DNA from: Dipteronia dyeriana
Lineage: Eukaryota > Streptophyta > Magnoliopsida > Sapindales > Sapindaceae
Reading direction: 5' to 3'
Assembly: GCA_032871835.1 (NCBI GenBank)
Contig: CM065296.1
Location: forward strand, 55,209,288 to 55,273,287
DNA length: 64,000 nucleotides
The notes below the pieces were generated by a model, which saw nothing but the letters and a program-made list of their open reading frames with translations, ran no database searches and had not been told where the DNA came from. Position 1 is the first letter of the stretch. Each line of letters opens with the position of its first letter. Shown here piece after piece: positions 1-12,529 of the stretch. The position numbers and the translations under genes were made by a program.

Positions 1-1351
1 CCTACTAGAAAAAAGATTTTGACTTTTAATTAAATAATTAATTAATCACCAAATTAATTAATTTCCATTTAATTAAATAATAAAATAATATAATATAATT
101 AAGCTATTCTAAATAGCCTTGCCGCCCAAACCATATGTATGAGCCAATATATTATTTTCTTACTTTATTAAATCCATTTGACCTTCATAAAAAGTCCACA
201 TGTGAACTAGACCCATTCTTACAAAAAGAAACAAGTCCACATGCCACAATACAATTCTAGATGGACCCCTAAATTGGTCCGATAGAATATATCAAATAAT
301 ATATGCAAGTTCATGTGAATTAGAGATCTTGGCGGGCTATCTAAATTTAAGCTCCAATAGACAGCCCAATCACAATCAACAAATGATTCACCTAGGTCCG
401 ATCTATTTAATTTTAGTTTATTCCACTAAATAACTACAATTGAACTCTTAAATAAAGATAGATTACGTTAAAGTTACTCATTCATACCCTAGACAACCTT
501 ATTGGAGAAAGTGTATCCTCGTGAAGAATATCAGTAATCGCCAAGAGTTCATAGACTGCCTATAGCTCACCAAGTTACCATATTTACTCATATGACCACA
601 TTTTGAACTTGGATATTTTGACTTATCTAGAAGCCATGTTTCAATAGACACTATTGAAAACTTAACGTTAAGATTTAATATCCAATACCTCAAAACATCC
701 ATATGATGATATTCTACTCTCATTTAATAATGGAGCCACGATGTCCATATCTATAAATGAAGTCCACTATCGATTAACAAATGAATACCACCAAACTATC
801 GAGGATAGACTATGCTATATAAACGTACTCATTGATAGCTCAAATGATAACACTTGCAACCATAAGTCCATCGTTTATCTCAGGATTAAGATAGACTCTC
901 CGATTGTCTTCAAATGAAAACTTTTATCTATTGACGGTCCTAGATAAAGTATTTCATTGTGATCCTACTCAATGCACCCGGTGCACTAGATTCCTTTGCC
1001 CAAAGACACCTCACTTTGATGATTTTAGACTCATCATAACACATTTGATCCCACTCAAATGCTAGCAAAAGAATCTACAACTTTCACAAGATAAAGGCGC
1101 CCAACCTTTTATCTTAAGTTGTGAATATTATTCAAGACTAACTAAAGATTTGTGTCTACCTCATACATATCTAGATGTATGACCAATTCTTCTTTTCTCA
1201 TAGTCTTTTGACCTTATGATTATTTACTTTTGACAATTATAATAATTAAACTATAAATGCTATAAGATTTGTTAAATAGAAATCACTTTATTAATATGAA
1301 AAGATTGTCAAATACATTATTATACTCTTGCTATCGAGCATAATCCTAACA
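1..1351 (-). repeat. Rep-A copy 1: large copia-type LTR, left side cut by window edge
   Basis: The segment is non-coding and AT-rich. It recurs with high similarity at 3999-6384 and 47274-49627, for example in the shared stretch around 700-800 that begins CATATGATGATATTCTACTC. The right end reads CATAATCCTAACA, so on the minus strand the repeat starts TGTTAGG. The full-length left end, seen at 35532, is TGTAGGG, giving TG...CA termini typical of LTRs. A GCGGAAG motif near that left end also occurs in the copia LTR at 17628-19635, which suggests a related copia family and minus orientation. No coding interior is attached here. The right end abuts Tat-like gag sequence, so this copy probably inserted into it. 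Confidence 0.65.
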
Positions 1352-2604
1352 GAGGATACCTTTCTTACCTAGGTTGAGAAGCGGGGAAGCGGTATGTCTA
1401 CCTATTGGGAGGTTTGTTCTGGTTTTTTTGAGTTGGCTCCGGTCTGAAAGCGTCCTTCTTCTAGTGCTTCGCCATTCTCATATCATCATGCTCCATCTTG
1501 ACCTTGAGTTGCTCGTCAATTTTGACCTGCTCAAGAGCCCGTTCATAGGCCTCTTGATAGGTCTCCAAAGGTCGCTTAACAAAGGATCAAAAAAGCTTAC
1601 CCGCCTATAGGTTCCGTCAAAGTTGGCAAGGGTCTTTTTCTCCGTGAAAACTCTCATCTAGATGACTTCATTGTGAAAGCGTTCCACGTAGGACTGGAAT
1701 GTCTCGCTTCCTTCTTGGACCACATACTGAAGGTGTATGGGATTCTTTTGGATATGGTTTGATCCCTTAGAACTGTGAGCAGAAATCCATTGATAGCTTT
1801 GTGAAAGAATCCGCGCTACCAGCAGGCATCTTCCTGAACCAAGTATTTACATAGTCAGTTAGGGTGGTAGGGAACATCCTGCACATGACAGTCCTGGTAG
1901 TATTCTGAACTTCCATTTGCTGGACGAAGCTCTCTAGGTGGTTCAAGGGGTCTTCTGTTCCGGAGAACTTATCTATCAGTATTTTAAATTTTGACCAGAG
2001 CTCCGACTCCTGGATTCTTCTGGTGAAGGGAGCATTGATCTAGCTCAAAAGCTCATTCTTATCTTTCTTGCATTTTCCTCTCTTTATCTGCTGAATCTCT
2101 TTCGGTAGCTTTGCCAGCTAATCTCTTAAAAGCTTGTTCTCGGGTTTCGTTAAGTTAACCTTGGACTCTTCGCTGCATGATTCCTCCGATGAACTAAATA
2201 TCTCCACCAGTCTTCCTTACAACCAGGATTTTCCCGGGGGCTTTGCTGGCTACCATCCTCTCTAGACTGGGCTTCCCTTCTTAAAGCTGTCGGGCAAGGA
2301 GCCTCTCACTGTTTCTGGGGCAGGGCACCCGCTACAGAATAAACTCGTCTAGGCTAGTAATGTGATGGCCTGCCAGGAACTGGAGGCATAAGACCTAGCC
2401 TATCCCGGAACGAAGGTTGTGGCCTGGTTCTATTGCAAGCTGAGTCTAGCGAAGGAGGTCCCAACAGATCAAAGGCGGGTTACCTAGTTCCTGGTATGTT
2501 TGGCTTTCCCTGGTGTTAAGATTTATTGGCTGAACCGTGATGCCCTCATCGAATAGGCAAAAGCGGACGTTTTCCATGAAGGTCGCTACTTGTTGGTTGA
2601 ACAT
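1352..2604 (-). pseudogene. Broken gag of a Tat-like Ty3/gypsy element
   Basis: Gag forms the particle that packages retrotransposon RNA. On the minus strand an ATG at 2604 opens a reading frame beginning MFNQQVATFMENVRFCLFDE, which stops near 2450. Further down, around 1800-1870, the translation contains WFRKMPAGSADSFTKLSMDF, the usual tryptophan-anchored core of plant gypsy gag. After it come QYVVQEG and SYVERFHNEV type segments. Stops and frameshifts separate the pieces. The fragment lies directly downstream of the primer-binding site and 5' LTR at 2825-3998 in the correct order. It ends abruptly at 1351 where Rep-A copy 1 begins, so the element continues outside the window or was deleted. 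It is non-functional. Confidence 0.7.
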
Positions 2605-2824
2605 GGTCAGGTTTATCATAGGAGGGCTAAAAGCCCGCGCAACGGTTAGCTTGACCGGAACTTGGTTGTAGTGCCCAGATTTTCTTTTTTTTCTTGGGCC
2701 CTTTCGCGTTGATGCAGCCGAAGGTTATTCTGAAGCTTCGGCCTGTCCCTGTGAGGAGCAAAGCCTCATAACTTATGCAAAATAACAAACATGTAATTGT
2801 TGATTTGATTACTAAGTGTGGAAT

Positions 2825-2842
2825 TTCCCACAGACAGTGCCA
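2825..2842 (-). other. Primer-binding site of Tat-like element
   Basis: Read on the minus strand, TGGCACTGTCTGTGGGAA lies six bases after the LTR end. TGGCGC(T/C)GTCTGTGGG-type sites follow the 5' LTR in Tat-lineage gypsy elements. Here one G of the usual GGCGC is A. Confidence 0.6.
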
Positions 2843-2847
2843 GAAAG

Positions 2848-3998
2848 TGTTAGCGAAAAATTTACTCAAGGTGATAAATTCCAACTAACACCCTCAGAGC
2901 TACTACCACGAAGGAGGTAGCCGGGGGTTGGTACGTTTGGTACCTAATTTGTTCAAACGGCGATGGCTGTTAAAAGCATAAACAAGCACGATGTGAAAGA
3001 GAATGTAATGGCTTTGTTACAAATCACGTATATCATACAAAATTTTCTCTAATACTCTCAATCTCTCTAGGGTATAATGAGGTGGTGGCTTCGTGCCTGT
3101 CGGGAAGTAGATAACAATCAATACCGTGTTCTGAAGACAGAATTTAGGCTGGAGTAGATCCTCTCTCTGTATGTTTTCTGTTCTTCTTTTTTCGTCCTCA
3201 TTTTTTTGTGCATGCTTTTTTTTATTTATGCATAGTCCAACTAGGCTTAATCTTGTAATCCTTTCGCTCTGATTTTATGAATCCAATCCCCCCCCCCCCT
3301 CCTTATCGGGTGGGATCCACTATTTTGAACGTAGTTTACTTTGATTAATAACGAATTCGAGAATATCTTAAGTGGCGATAAGTTTGTTTCATCTTCGGAC
3401 TCAATCACCTGCCATGCACGTAAGCGGTAATTTAATGTTTATTGCAGTGTAGATACAATCATGTGTGCCTTCATGGCATGATGCCTCATGGAGGTCGTCG
3501 AGTATGGTGTTTGCTTCCTCAATGAGATAGGTAAACCTGTGTTCTGGTCTTGGTACTAGGAGCTTGATCTGACCTTTCCAGGTTCCCTGGAGCTTGAGAT
3601 GGCCTTGTGGATGCTCTTCGATTGTAATAGAGCTTTGGCGAGCTTCCTTCCTCCTGTCCATATAGGTTTAAATCTTCCTTTATAGTTTCCTTTTTACGTC
3701 TGGAGAGGATAGGAGGCTTCTAGGGAGGTTACGAGGTAGTTTCGACCTCGGGGAGCCGGGATCATCATGTGTCGGGCTTTCCCTAAATTCTTGTTTTGGT
3801 GTAAGGAGTTCGATACTATCGTGTCAGGCTCAACCATGGGAGAATCCAGAGCCCGACGACCTTTCCTTGCTTCTACATGGTGGCTCCACTACTCGACCTC
3901 AAGACTCGAGGTTCCATGGTGGGTAATCTTGGGCTTGGACTAGGGCTAGGAGAGTGGAAAATTTTCCTTTGGTCCCTAGCCAAATTTGGTTATTAACA
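2848..3998 (-). repeat. 5' LTR of Tat-like gypsy element
   Basis: On the minus strand it starts TGTTAATAACC at 3998 and ends CGCTAACA at 2848, about 1.15 kb with TGTTA...TAACA termini. The primer-binding site follows immediately and gag lies downstream. Sequence right of 3998 (GTATCTTACATG...) aligns with the interior of Rep-A copy 3 near 35655, so the LTR sits inside Rep-A. A ten-base C run lies near 3289. A related but diverged LTR starts TGTTAATAGCC at 33031. Confidence 0.7.
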
Positions 3999-6384
3999 GT
4001 ATCTTACATGTTTCACGTGACAATTGATATTGCGTCAATATTGAAACCTCAATATCTTCCAATCCAATTGTGAACATGAATCACCTAGGAGTGTGGGATC
4101 CCTTTCTTTAAATTGGGTACCTGAGGATGGAAAACAAAAACTTTTTCTTTTGTTAGTCATAAAAATTCTCCTAGAGAAAAACAAAGAATGTTCAGTCACT
4201 TGTGAATTCTCAGTCTTTTGATCGAAAAGTCGCGTGAACCTAATTCGATGTTATGCACAAAGTATTTTGATGTAAAAGCTACTAGTGCACTATAGAAAAC
4301 AAAACACTCCTTCTTTCTTCTTCTCTTGGCCTAATTCACACACGCCTTTTATGAGTTGGACGAATTTTTTAACCAAAAAAAAAATCTCTCTCTCAAGAAT
4401 AGAGCTTGGCCGAATTCTTTCTCAAGACCTTGTCTTGGTCTACTTCTTTCACAAGACCACTAGGGTTGGCTGAATTCTATGATAGTGATATATATTGGTG
4501 GCCTAATCCTCACACAAGGAGGATTTGTATTGTGGCTGAAAATCCTCTTATAAGGAGGATTTGTTTGGTGGCCAAAAATCCTCTCAAAATGAGGATTTGT
4601 TTTCCATCAAAACTCCTATCAACTTTCAGAATTCAATCCTATTCCAACTCGTTAGTGTATTATTCAATAATAAATTATTGAATATAAATTAATTGTGACT
4701 TTATCAAAAACGTCCTAATTTAACCAATTGTCAATTAGAGTTTTGTTAGATATCAAAGTCTTCCTAATTTGACTAGAAAAATAAATTCTTTATAATTGTC
4801 TACTTATCAAATAATTTTTTTGATACTTATCATACTACCTATAATAGTATGACACTAGGAGACCTTCTCCTACTTTAAAAAAGATTTTGACTTTTAATTA
4901 ATTAATTTTCATTTAATTAAATAATAAAATAAAACAATATATTAGGTTAATATTCTTTCCCTTGCCACCCAAGCATATAACATGGCAATATATTGTTTTT
5001 CCGTTTTAGTAAATCCATTGAACTTTAATAAAAAGTTCACATGTGAACTAGACCCGTTCTTACTAAAAAAAGAACAAGTCCACATGCCTTAAATTAATAC
5101 ATTAATAAAATTTAAACAACCCATTTAATTAAAATGTATAAATTATATTCTTAATGTATTAATGGAATGATAATCGCACCCCATTAGGGTCTCCCAAGGA
5201 TTCTCACATCCTTGATCCCCTATACCAGGTATTTAAAGAGTTACCGCATGTCTTGATCACACATGACCGCAACTCTCCAAAACTTTTGGATTTCGAAATC
5301 CAGTAACAATTATAGATGGACCCAGAAATTGATCCGGTAGAATATATCAAGTGATCCATGCATGTTCTAGTGGATTTGGGATCTTGGCGTTCTATCTAAA
5401 TTTAAGCTTCAATAAATATAACTTTATCGCAATCAACAAAAAAATGACTCACTTAGATTCGATCTATTAATTTTAGTTCATTCCAATAAAAAAATAAAAT
5501 TGAACTCTTAAATGAGATAGAATAAGTCATTATTCCTCATTCATACCCCAGACAACAGTATTAGAGATAGTGTATCTTCATGAAAAATATCATTAATCGT
5601 CAAGAGCTCATAGACAGCATATGGCTCTCGTAGTTTCCATATTTACTCATTTAACAACATTTTGAAATTGGATATTTTGACTTGTCTAGAAGCCATATTT
5701 CAATAGACACTATTTAAAACTTAATGTTAAGATTTAATATCCAATAACTCAAAATATCCATATGATGATATTTTACTCACATTTAATAAATGGAGCCATG
5801 ATGGCCATATTTATAAATGAAGTCCTTTATCAATTAACAAACGAATACCACCAAACTTTCGATGATAGACTATACTATATAATCGTACTCATTGACAACT
5901 CAAATGATAACATTTGTAAACATAAGTCCATCATTTATCTCTAGACTGAGATAGACTCTCCGATTGTCCTTAAATGAAAACTTTTATCCATTGACAGTTC
6001 TGGATAAAGTATTTCACTGTGATCCTATTCAATGTACCAAGTGCTCTAGATTCTTTTGCCCAAAGACTAGTAATTGTTTTAGACTCATCATAACATATTT
6101 AAAATCTCACTCAAATGCTAGCAAAGGAATCTACAACTTTAACAAGGTATAGACTCTCAACCTTTATCTTAAGTTGTGAATATTGTGTCTAACTCTTACA
6201 TATCTAGATATACGAATAATTCTTCATTTCTCAAAGTCTTTTGACCTTATAATTATTACTTTTGCCAATTATAATAATTAAACTATAAATGCTATAAGAT
6301 TTGTTAAACTAGAAATCAATTTATTAATATGAAATTATTGTCAAACAAATTATTTTACCCCTACTATTTAGCATAATCCCAATA
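3999..6384 (-). repeat. Rep-A copy 2: large copia-type LTR, left end removed by gypsy insertion
   Basis: About 2.4 kb matching the other Rep-A copies from the segment ATCACCTAGGAGTGTGGG (near 4082) to the right terminus AGCATAATCCCAATA at 6384. It contains short direct motifs of the form AAGGAGGATTTG repeated near 4520-4600. The left part is missing because the Tat-like LTR abuts it at 3998. Small ORFs inside are not conserved in frame between copies. Orientation is inferred from the related copia LTR at 17628. Confidence 0.65.
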
Positions 6385-6569
6385 GTGTCATGGTACCGGT
6401 ACTCTTCGATACTAGGGAAATGACATGTTGTGGCACTGAGACTCTCTATATCATGACATCAGTGTTTCTCGGTATCGAAGTAGCAGAATGGTCCCAATCC
6501 AGGTTCTATCAGGAATCAGTCCGATGGAAAATTCTTCTTTGGACCCCCTGCAAAAAAAGGTTGTAAACA
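6385..6569 (-). repeat. Short remnant of a Tat-like LTR end
   Basis: The stretch GATGGAAAATTCTTCTTTGG at 6522 followed by CCCCTGCAAAAAAAGGTTGTAAACA resembles the last 60 bases of the LTR at 2848-3998 (GTGGAAAATTTTCCTTTGG...TTATTAACA). The rest of the segment is diverged. It looks like a truncated, old LTR fragment. Confidence 0.35.
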
Positions 6570-7471
6570 AGAATCTTACTATCTTTTCTTGCAAGTCACC
6601 CTTGAGTTCTATTGATGAAGTTTTTTAATTGAATTATAAAGCTCTGAAAAGGCAAAGAAGGGGAAAGGAGATATATATATATATATGAAGCCCTGGATGA
6701 AATGACGCCGTTTTGAAAACAGACAACAAAATCCTGTCATTACCACTGGGTGGATCACGGCTCGGGCAAGTTGTTCAGACCGTGGTACACACAACAGTGC
6801 ACTATCTGGACAACACCGCAGTTGGCACAGGGCTGGGACCGTTGTGCATGCAAATGTATATGCCACGGTACATGCAATAGGTCTTCTGGAGAATACTGCA
6901 GTAGGGACCGTTGTATAGGCATGTGCCCTAAGCAACGGTACATATAAAATTTTAATTAAATTTATATGTACTTGGTGATTTTGTGTACTTCGATAATAAA
7001 AATCTCTAAGAAACAAAGGGTCTGTAAATCAAATTTTCGGATGGTAATATCGGTCCCCTTATTCCCACTAACAGAATTTTGAATTCCTTATTTTGATGCT
7101 GTCCTTTCAAAATTTCCACTAAACTCTCCTGAATTCTCTCTTAGAAAAGAAAAGAAAAGAAAAGGAAAAAAAAAAAAAGAAACCTCCCAAGTTTAATCTT
7201 CTTCCTCCAATGCCGTGGCTTTTTTCTTCCCTGTAGATCATTTTTAGTTTTCGATATTTCTTTTTGTTTTATTTTTTGCAAGCTCCTCTCCAACAGCGGG
7301 GTCCCTTCCAAATCTATTGGGGGACCCTGAGCTCCATTGTTTGGATGTAAAGAGTTGATTTATTTTAATTGATCTTATAATATTATTCCAAAATAATTTT
7401 AACGATCACATTTGTGATTTTTCCGGTGGAAGGGAATTGATGTTACATGATATATATCTACATAAACAAAA
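6570..7471. other. Intergenic region upstream of the kinase gene
   Basis: No coding gene is supported. A short (TA)n run lies at about 6672-6687. At 6776-6945 there are imperfect inverted repeats built on ACCGTTGT / CAACGGT. A purine stretch lies at 7143-7180. The kinase promoter and 5' UTR must lie here. AT-rich stretches such as TATAATATTATT near 7376 occur, but no core promoter can be fixed from sequence alone. Confidence 0.5.
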
Positions 7472-10400
7472 ATGAGCTGTTTTCCGTGTTTCCGATCCCA
7501 AAGAAGCAAGAAATCCAAAAGCGGCGAGTTTACACAGGAAGTTATCGAAGCAGCAGCCCCCGGTATGAAAATATCTGACACCAAACAGTACCTTTTAACA
7601 AGCAAATTTATATATACAATACATTAAGGAAAAGCATTAATGAATAAGAATCAGCAATGTTTAAAAAAAAATTAAAAAACATTTTTTTTTTCTTTTTGGT
7701 TATATTATTACACTTCATGAATTCTTATCAATGTATGATTTTCTGATACTCCGTTTGTGTGCGTATATTTCTCACCATATTAAAACTACATAGTTACCAA
7801 TTTTTATAGGACCCTTTTAGTTGAAAACGATTTCTACGAAAACATTTCCAAGAACTTGTCTATTAGGAGCTGTAGATGAGGATTTATTCTATGCAACGTA
7901 AGCATCTCCATCCTCTTGCAAGGCCAAAATGATTTTATGTTTTTTTTTTAATAAAAAAATATCTAGTCAGGATTCAGCTAATTTACATGATATGTAACTA
8001 TGGAGGGTAGTTACAAGAGAAACATTATCTATTCTCAAAAATTTTAATCTTTTATTTGAATCATTAGATTGAAATTACATTCACTTGAATTAGTCCTGTA
8101 TAATTATATAATTACAAAAGTTGTATAGTAGCATAAGCCCTTTTAAAATGGTCCAAGTAACCATTTAAAATTATAAAATTAGTCATATGTCAATACTGTC
8201 TTGATTTTTTTTATATGCTATATGGCTACGATTTTACCGGTATTTAGTAGTAGTAAGCTGTTATTCTTTAGAATGAATGATCTGAATTATATTAAAATCA
8301 ATACGTTTTGATTAGAGAAAGAATTCATAATTATCTTTTTCTTATAATTAAACACAAGAAAATTTGGAGGATTGATAATGAAAATTGATTGTTTTGTTGA
8401 AGAGCCAAAGAAACAAAGACCAACAATGGCTGAAAACAACAAAAATGGGGAAAGCAATGGGCAAACTGAAAACAAAAATATAAATGCCCAAACCTTCACA
8501 TTTCGAGAGTTAGCCTCTGCAACTAAGAATTTCCGGCAAGAAACTCTGCTCGGTGAAGGTGGATTTGGAAGAGTCTATAAAGGAACACTTCCTGCAACTG
8601 GCCAGGTAATCTATTTTGACTTCAAGTTGGGGTGCTTTTTTTTTGAAACAATATCTATCGGGATTCTCTCGAGATGAAACACCGTAAATATAACCCTGAT
8701 GTCTACTTCCATAATCGGAAAGAAGTTGGCTCATTGGTAGGTTGATGCAGATCGTGACGTCTTCGGCCACCAAAGCAATAAGCCTTTGACTGTGGCGCTG
8801 TTTAATTTGTATTCATTGTAATGCTTATATTGTGTTTGACAGGTTGTGGCTGTGAAACAACTGGACAGGAATGGACTGCAAGGAAACAAGGAGTTCCTTG
8901 TAGAAGTTTTGATGCTAAGTCAACTGCATCATGATCATTTGGTCAAACTTGTAGGATATTGTGCTGATGGAGATCAGAGGATTTTGGTTTATGAATACAT
9001 GCCTGCTGGTTCTGTAGAAGATCATTTACTTGGTACTCATTCAATTCTCAATCTCTACCATATGCTCTCTATCTATGTGCCATGAAAACTAATTAAGCTT
9101 GCCACATTTTTTTTATTGTAGATATAAAAGAAGGAAAAAAGCCATTAGATTGGAAGACGAGAATGAAAATTGCATTTGGCGCTGCTCAAGGTCTGGAGTA
9201 CTTGCATGACACGGCAAATCCCCCCGTAATATATCGCGATCTGAAATCATCAAACATTTTGTTGTATGAAAATTTTCATCCAAAACTCTCTGATTTCGGA
9301 TTGGCCAAGCTCAGCCCTGCCGGAGATACTAAGATGCACATGTCGTCCAGGGTGATGGGGACGTATGGTTACTGTGCTCCAGAATATTCAAGAAACGGTC
9401 ATCTGACCGTTAAATCAGATGTATACAGTTTTGGCATCGTTTTACTAGAGCTAATCACTGGAAGAAGAGCCATAGACACTACAAAACCAGTTGATGAACA
9501 AAATCTAGTTTCTTGGGTAACAAATCTTATCTAGTTAACTTCTTCTTTCCATTTTTATATAAAGTAGAATATCATTCTTAGAATTCATTGCTTTAAGTGA
9601 TCAATGAAGGAATATTTCATTGATCTTCTCTTACAAGCGGACTTGGATGGTTACGAAGTTTGTAATCGAATTCTTTTTAAATTTGTCAGAACCCTCTTTA
9701 GCTGGGGTTAATGATGAATCAGTAGACCATAGACTTAGTTTCGTCGTTTTTGACAGTATTTTGAATTCACGATCTGTTGATAATATTTGAACAGGCACAA
9801 CCGATCTTCAGGGACCCGAAAAGGTTCCCGGACATGGCTGATCCTCTTCTTAACAAACAATTTCCGGAAACAGGATTGAATCAAGCTGTTGCAATAGCAG
9901 CCATGTGTCTGCAAGAGGAACCGGGAGCTCGTCCCTTGATGAGTGACGTTATGACAGCTCTTAGTTTCCTTGCGAATTCTGCAGATGCAATTCCTGCAGC
10001 TATTCCAGTGGTTACACCTGCTCCAGTCCCACCACCATCTGAGGAGAAATCGGAAAACAATGGCGAAAATGATCAAGAACAAAAATTGTCTGAAGTCAAA
10101 AATGAAGATACCGAATCAGATGATAAAGATGAAGATGGTTCAGATTATGGTGATGGTGAAAGTGGACGGCCTGAGGATGCAAATAGTGCAACAAATTCAG
10201 ATGTAGACAGTTCAGATGATTATAGTGACTGTTCTGACTATCAAGAGACAGAAAATGTAATAGATGAAGGCACCAAAGAAAACAAAGATGAACACCAAAA
10301 TTCTATTAAGAAAAACTCGAAGAGTGGCAGGAAAAGTTCTATAGAAAATGCTTCTTCAGGAAATAATTCACAGGATGAAAGTAGTATTACAACTGATAGA

Positions 10401-10673
10401 AGCATTAGTGGATCAGAAGACTCTGTCAAGTCAAGTAGCAAGAAATCACCTCTATATTCATTAAGCAGAAAGAGCAGCAACAAGTCCTCAAAAGGGGAAG
10501 AGAGCAGTTACAAGTCAAGCAAAAAGCCCCACAGTAAATCACTTTCTTCAAAAAGCCATAGGAGGAGCAAGAAAACAAAAGATGTACCTGGTACCTTAAG
10601 TCTCAAGAAACCACTAGATGCGAGAGAAACCCAACAGGTCTTACCTGATGCCCAAAAAGCAGATATATCCTAA
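7472..10673 (+). CDS. RLCK-VII (PBL-type) receptor-like cytoplasmic kinase, five exons
   Basis: Exons read by eye: 7472-7562, 8403-8605, 8843-9032, 9122-9516, 9795-10673. All introns are GT-AG, phases join, and the product is 585 residues. The start MSCFPCF is cysteine-rich like palmitoylated PBL kinases, suggesting plasma-membrane anchoring. The kinase domain spans roughly residues 75-352: glycine loop GEGGFGRV (81-88), VAVK lysine 103, YRDLKSSN with Asp201, DFG 219-221 and APE 246-248, all intact. Members of this family relay signals from cell-surface receptors in immunity and development. The text most resembles the PBL23/PBL27 groups; the exact orthologue is not settled. Unusually, about 230 residues follow the kinase: a proline patch, an acidic Ser/Asp/Glu block, then a Ser/Lys/Arg-rich block. 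It is the only intact host gene here and is flanked by transposons. Confidence 0.92.
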
Positions 10674-11666
10674 ACTTCAATCGCAGCAGTCGACAAGTGC
10701 TTCTTCCTTTAGCTACAGAAATAGCAGCAAAGGATCATTAACCGGAAAAGTACTTGTTTTCAACCATAACAGCTTCAGGGGTCTTGGTATGGATTCATCA
10801 TGAAAAACATCTTCCATTTCATATGCATAAATCACTTAATAGGGGAGCCGAATTAAAAATGTTTTGGTTCCTGAGAAGCTACACCACAGGAAGCAACATC
10901 TCAAGTGAAATTCTAGTTTCTATCATTGTATGCTTAAGCTTTGAAAGCAACTATGCCTTAAATTTCTTTTAATTTTTCTTTTTAATTTCTTTTTCAATGT
11001 GCTATTTAGCAAATGGTACTTATTCAGAAAAGAAGACATATGATTCATATAAAGATATGAATACGTATTTTATTTTTCTTCCTTATATAATTTGTAGATG
11101 AGAACCGTATGGAATTGATGAGTTGATGTTTATCTTGCTGCCATCACTTACCAATGAAAAGACACAAATTATTTCTTTATTACTTCTTAACTAGAGTTTT
11201 GCATCATATATAATATATTTTACAATTTAGAGTTTTGAAAATAAAAACACGTTATTGTCATTTATGCATTGAAATGTCAATTTGGTAAAATAACAAAGTT
11301 TCTGAAATAACAACCAAAACTGTTCTAAAATGAATTCCGAAATATTTGAAAAAATGTAAAAACATTTAAAATCAAATCAAGTAAAATGAAATGCATGATT
11401 ATGTATGTGCATGTGTAATTTCATAAGCAACTTCCAATCTCTTGATGAAGTCCAACATAGCTTATATAGTGTTTTTTTATTGTATTGTACAGATAGATAT
11501 GATTTTTTATCGGTAATTCCATTTTTAATTTCTATAAAATTAGAATAATGAATGGTCTAAAAAAAGATATATCGCATCAAATTAGAAAAAAAAAAAATCT
11601 TTACAAACGATCATTTTTTTTCCAATAAACAATACCAAAAAATTATAGAAAAAATTATTTAGATAG
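10674..11666. other. 3' UTR and AT-rich intergenic region after the kinase gene
   Basis: The stop is TAA at 10671-10673. Another frame stays open from 10618 to 10803 and is again serine-rich at first, so an indel or alternative splice near the end of the coding region is possible but unproven. Beyond about 10970 the sequence is AT-rich with poly(A/T) tracts. I see no gene before the LTR that starts at 11667. Confidence 0.5.
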
Positions 11667-12529
11667 TACTGACGTCAATTTCTTGATGGTCAAGAAAGTC
11701 AACAATGCTGGATTTGGTTATGACATGTTAAAAGAGATGAGAAAGATAATGCAATTAATATTGTTACGACATGAGTATACGTGGTAAAACACCGATGATC
11801 GGAGAAACGTTCACGGGTGGTTAAATGCACAACCAAGCCAAATCCACTATTAAATATTAAATTACACCACTCGATCTCTCTTGCCTCTCTTTTACAGTGA
11901 TTTCTTTTCTATTGATTGTTCCTCCTTTCTATAGAAAGATTATGAGTTTATTTATATGTGCATAGAACCTTAATATTTATTACACAAGTAAGGAACTGTG
12001 ATAGTGTTTAATTAAAGCTGGTTGCTTGTTGGAGTTGTATTTGTTCTCTTTCCTGTTTCTGAGATCTTGTGGATCGAATATGAATCTTTATGGGATTCTA
12101 ATTGCACAGTCCGTTTAGGACTTATTTCCTAATCGGTGTGCAGTCTTCTCGAAGAGTAATTGTTGCTTGATCTGTACTCGTTTCCTGTCTGGCATTTTAC
12201 CCTTCTGGAAACTCTTTAAAGTCTTACCTCCTTTGATATGGGGGATGGAAATTAGGTTTTTTCCGTATTGAAGTATGATTATAGATTCCTTCTTGATCTT
12301 ATTTTTCGGTGGATCAGGTATTTGACTTCTTAACTCGGGTTTCTCATGTTGTCCCGAGTAAAGCTAAATGTGCCGAGTATTCGTATTCGGCCTTACTCTG
12401 ACTTTTCGTGTTTCGGTGAAACCTCCGATGGTGTTTCTGATGCCAGCTTGGATGCTTATCTAACAATCTTCTTGAGGGGCTGTCTTATCTGTCAGTGACG
12501 TATACATTTAATGAAATATACACATAACA
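11667..12529 (-). repeat. 3' LTR of minus-strand Tat-like element (family of the 54003 element)
   Basis: On the minus strand the LTR starts TGTTATGTGTATATTTC at 12529 and ends at 11667. The reverse complement aligns along its length with 54003-54838: the starts TGTTATATGTATAC and TGTTATGTGTATATT match. So do the ends, including the GTTTTACCACGT, CTCCGATCA and CCACCCGTG blocks. A purine-rich tract AAGAGGGTAT precedes the start and fits a polypurine tract. Length is 863 bases against 836 for the plus-strand copy. Confidence 0.75.

Noticed and set aside
6609..7016. 135-residue minus-strand frame upstream of the kinase
   Set aside because: It overlaps two other frames of similar length across an inverted-repeat region, has no recognisable domain, and ends in a TA microsatellite translation (IYIYI).
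10241..10483. 80-residue minus-strand Leu-rich frame
   Set aside because: Complement of the Ser/Lys-rich kinase tail.
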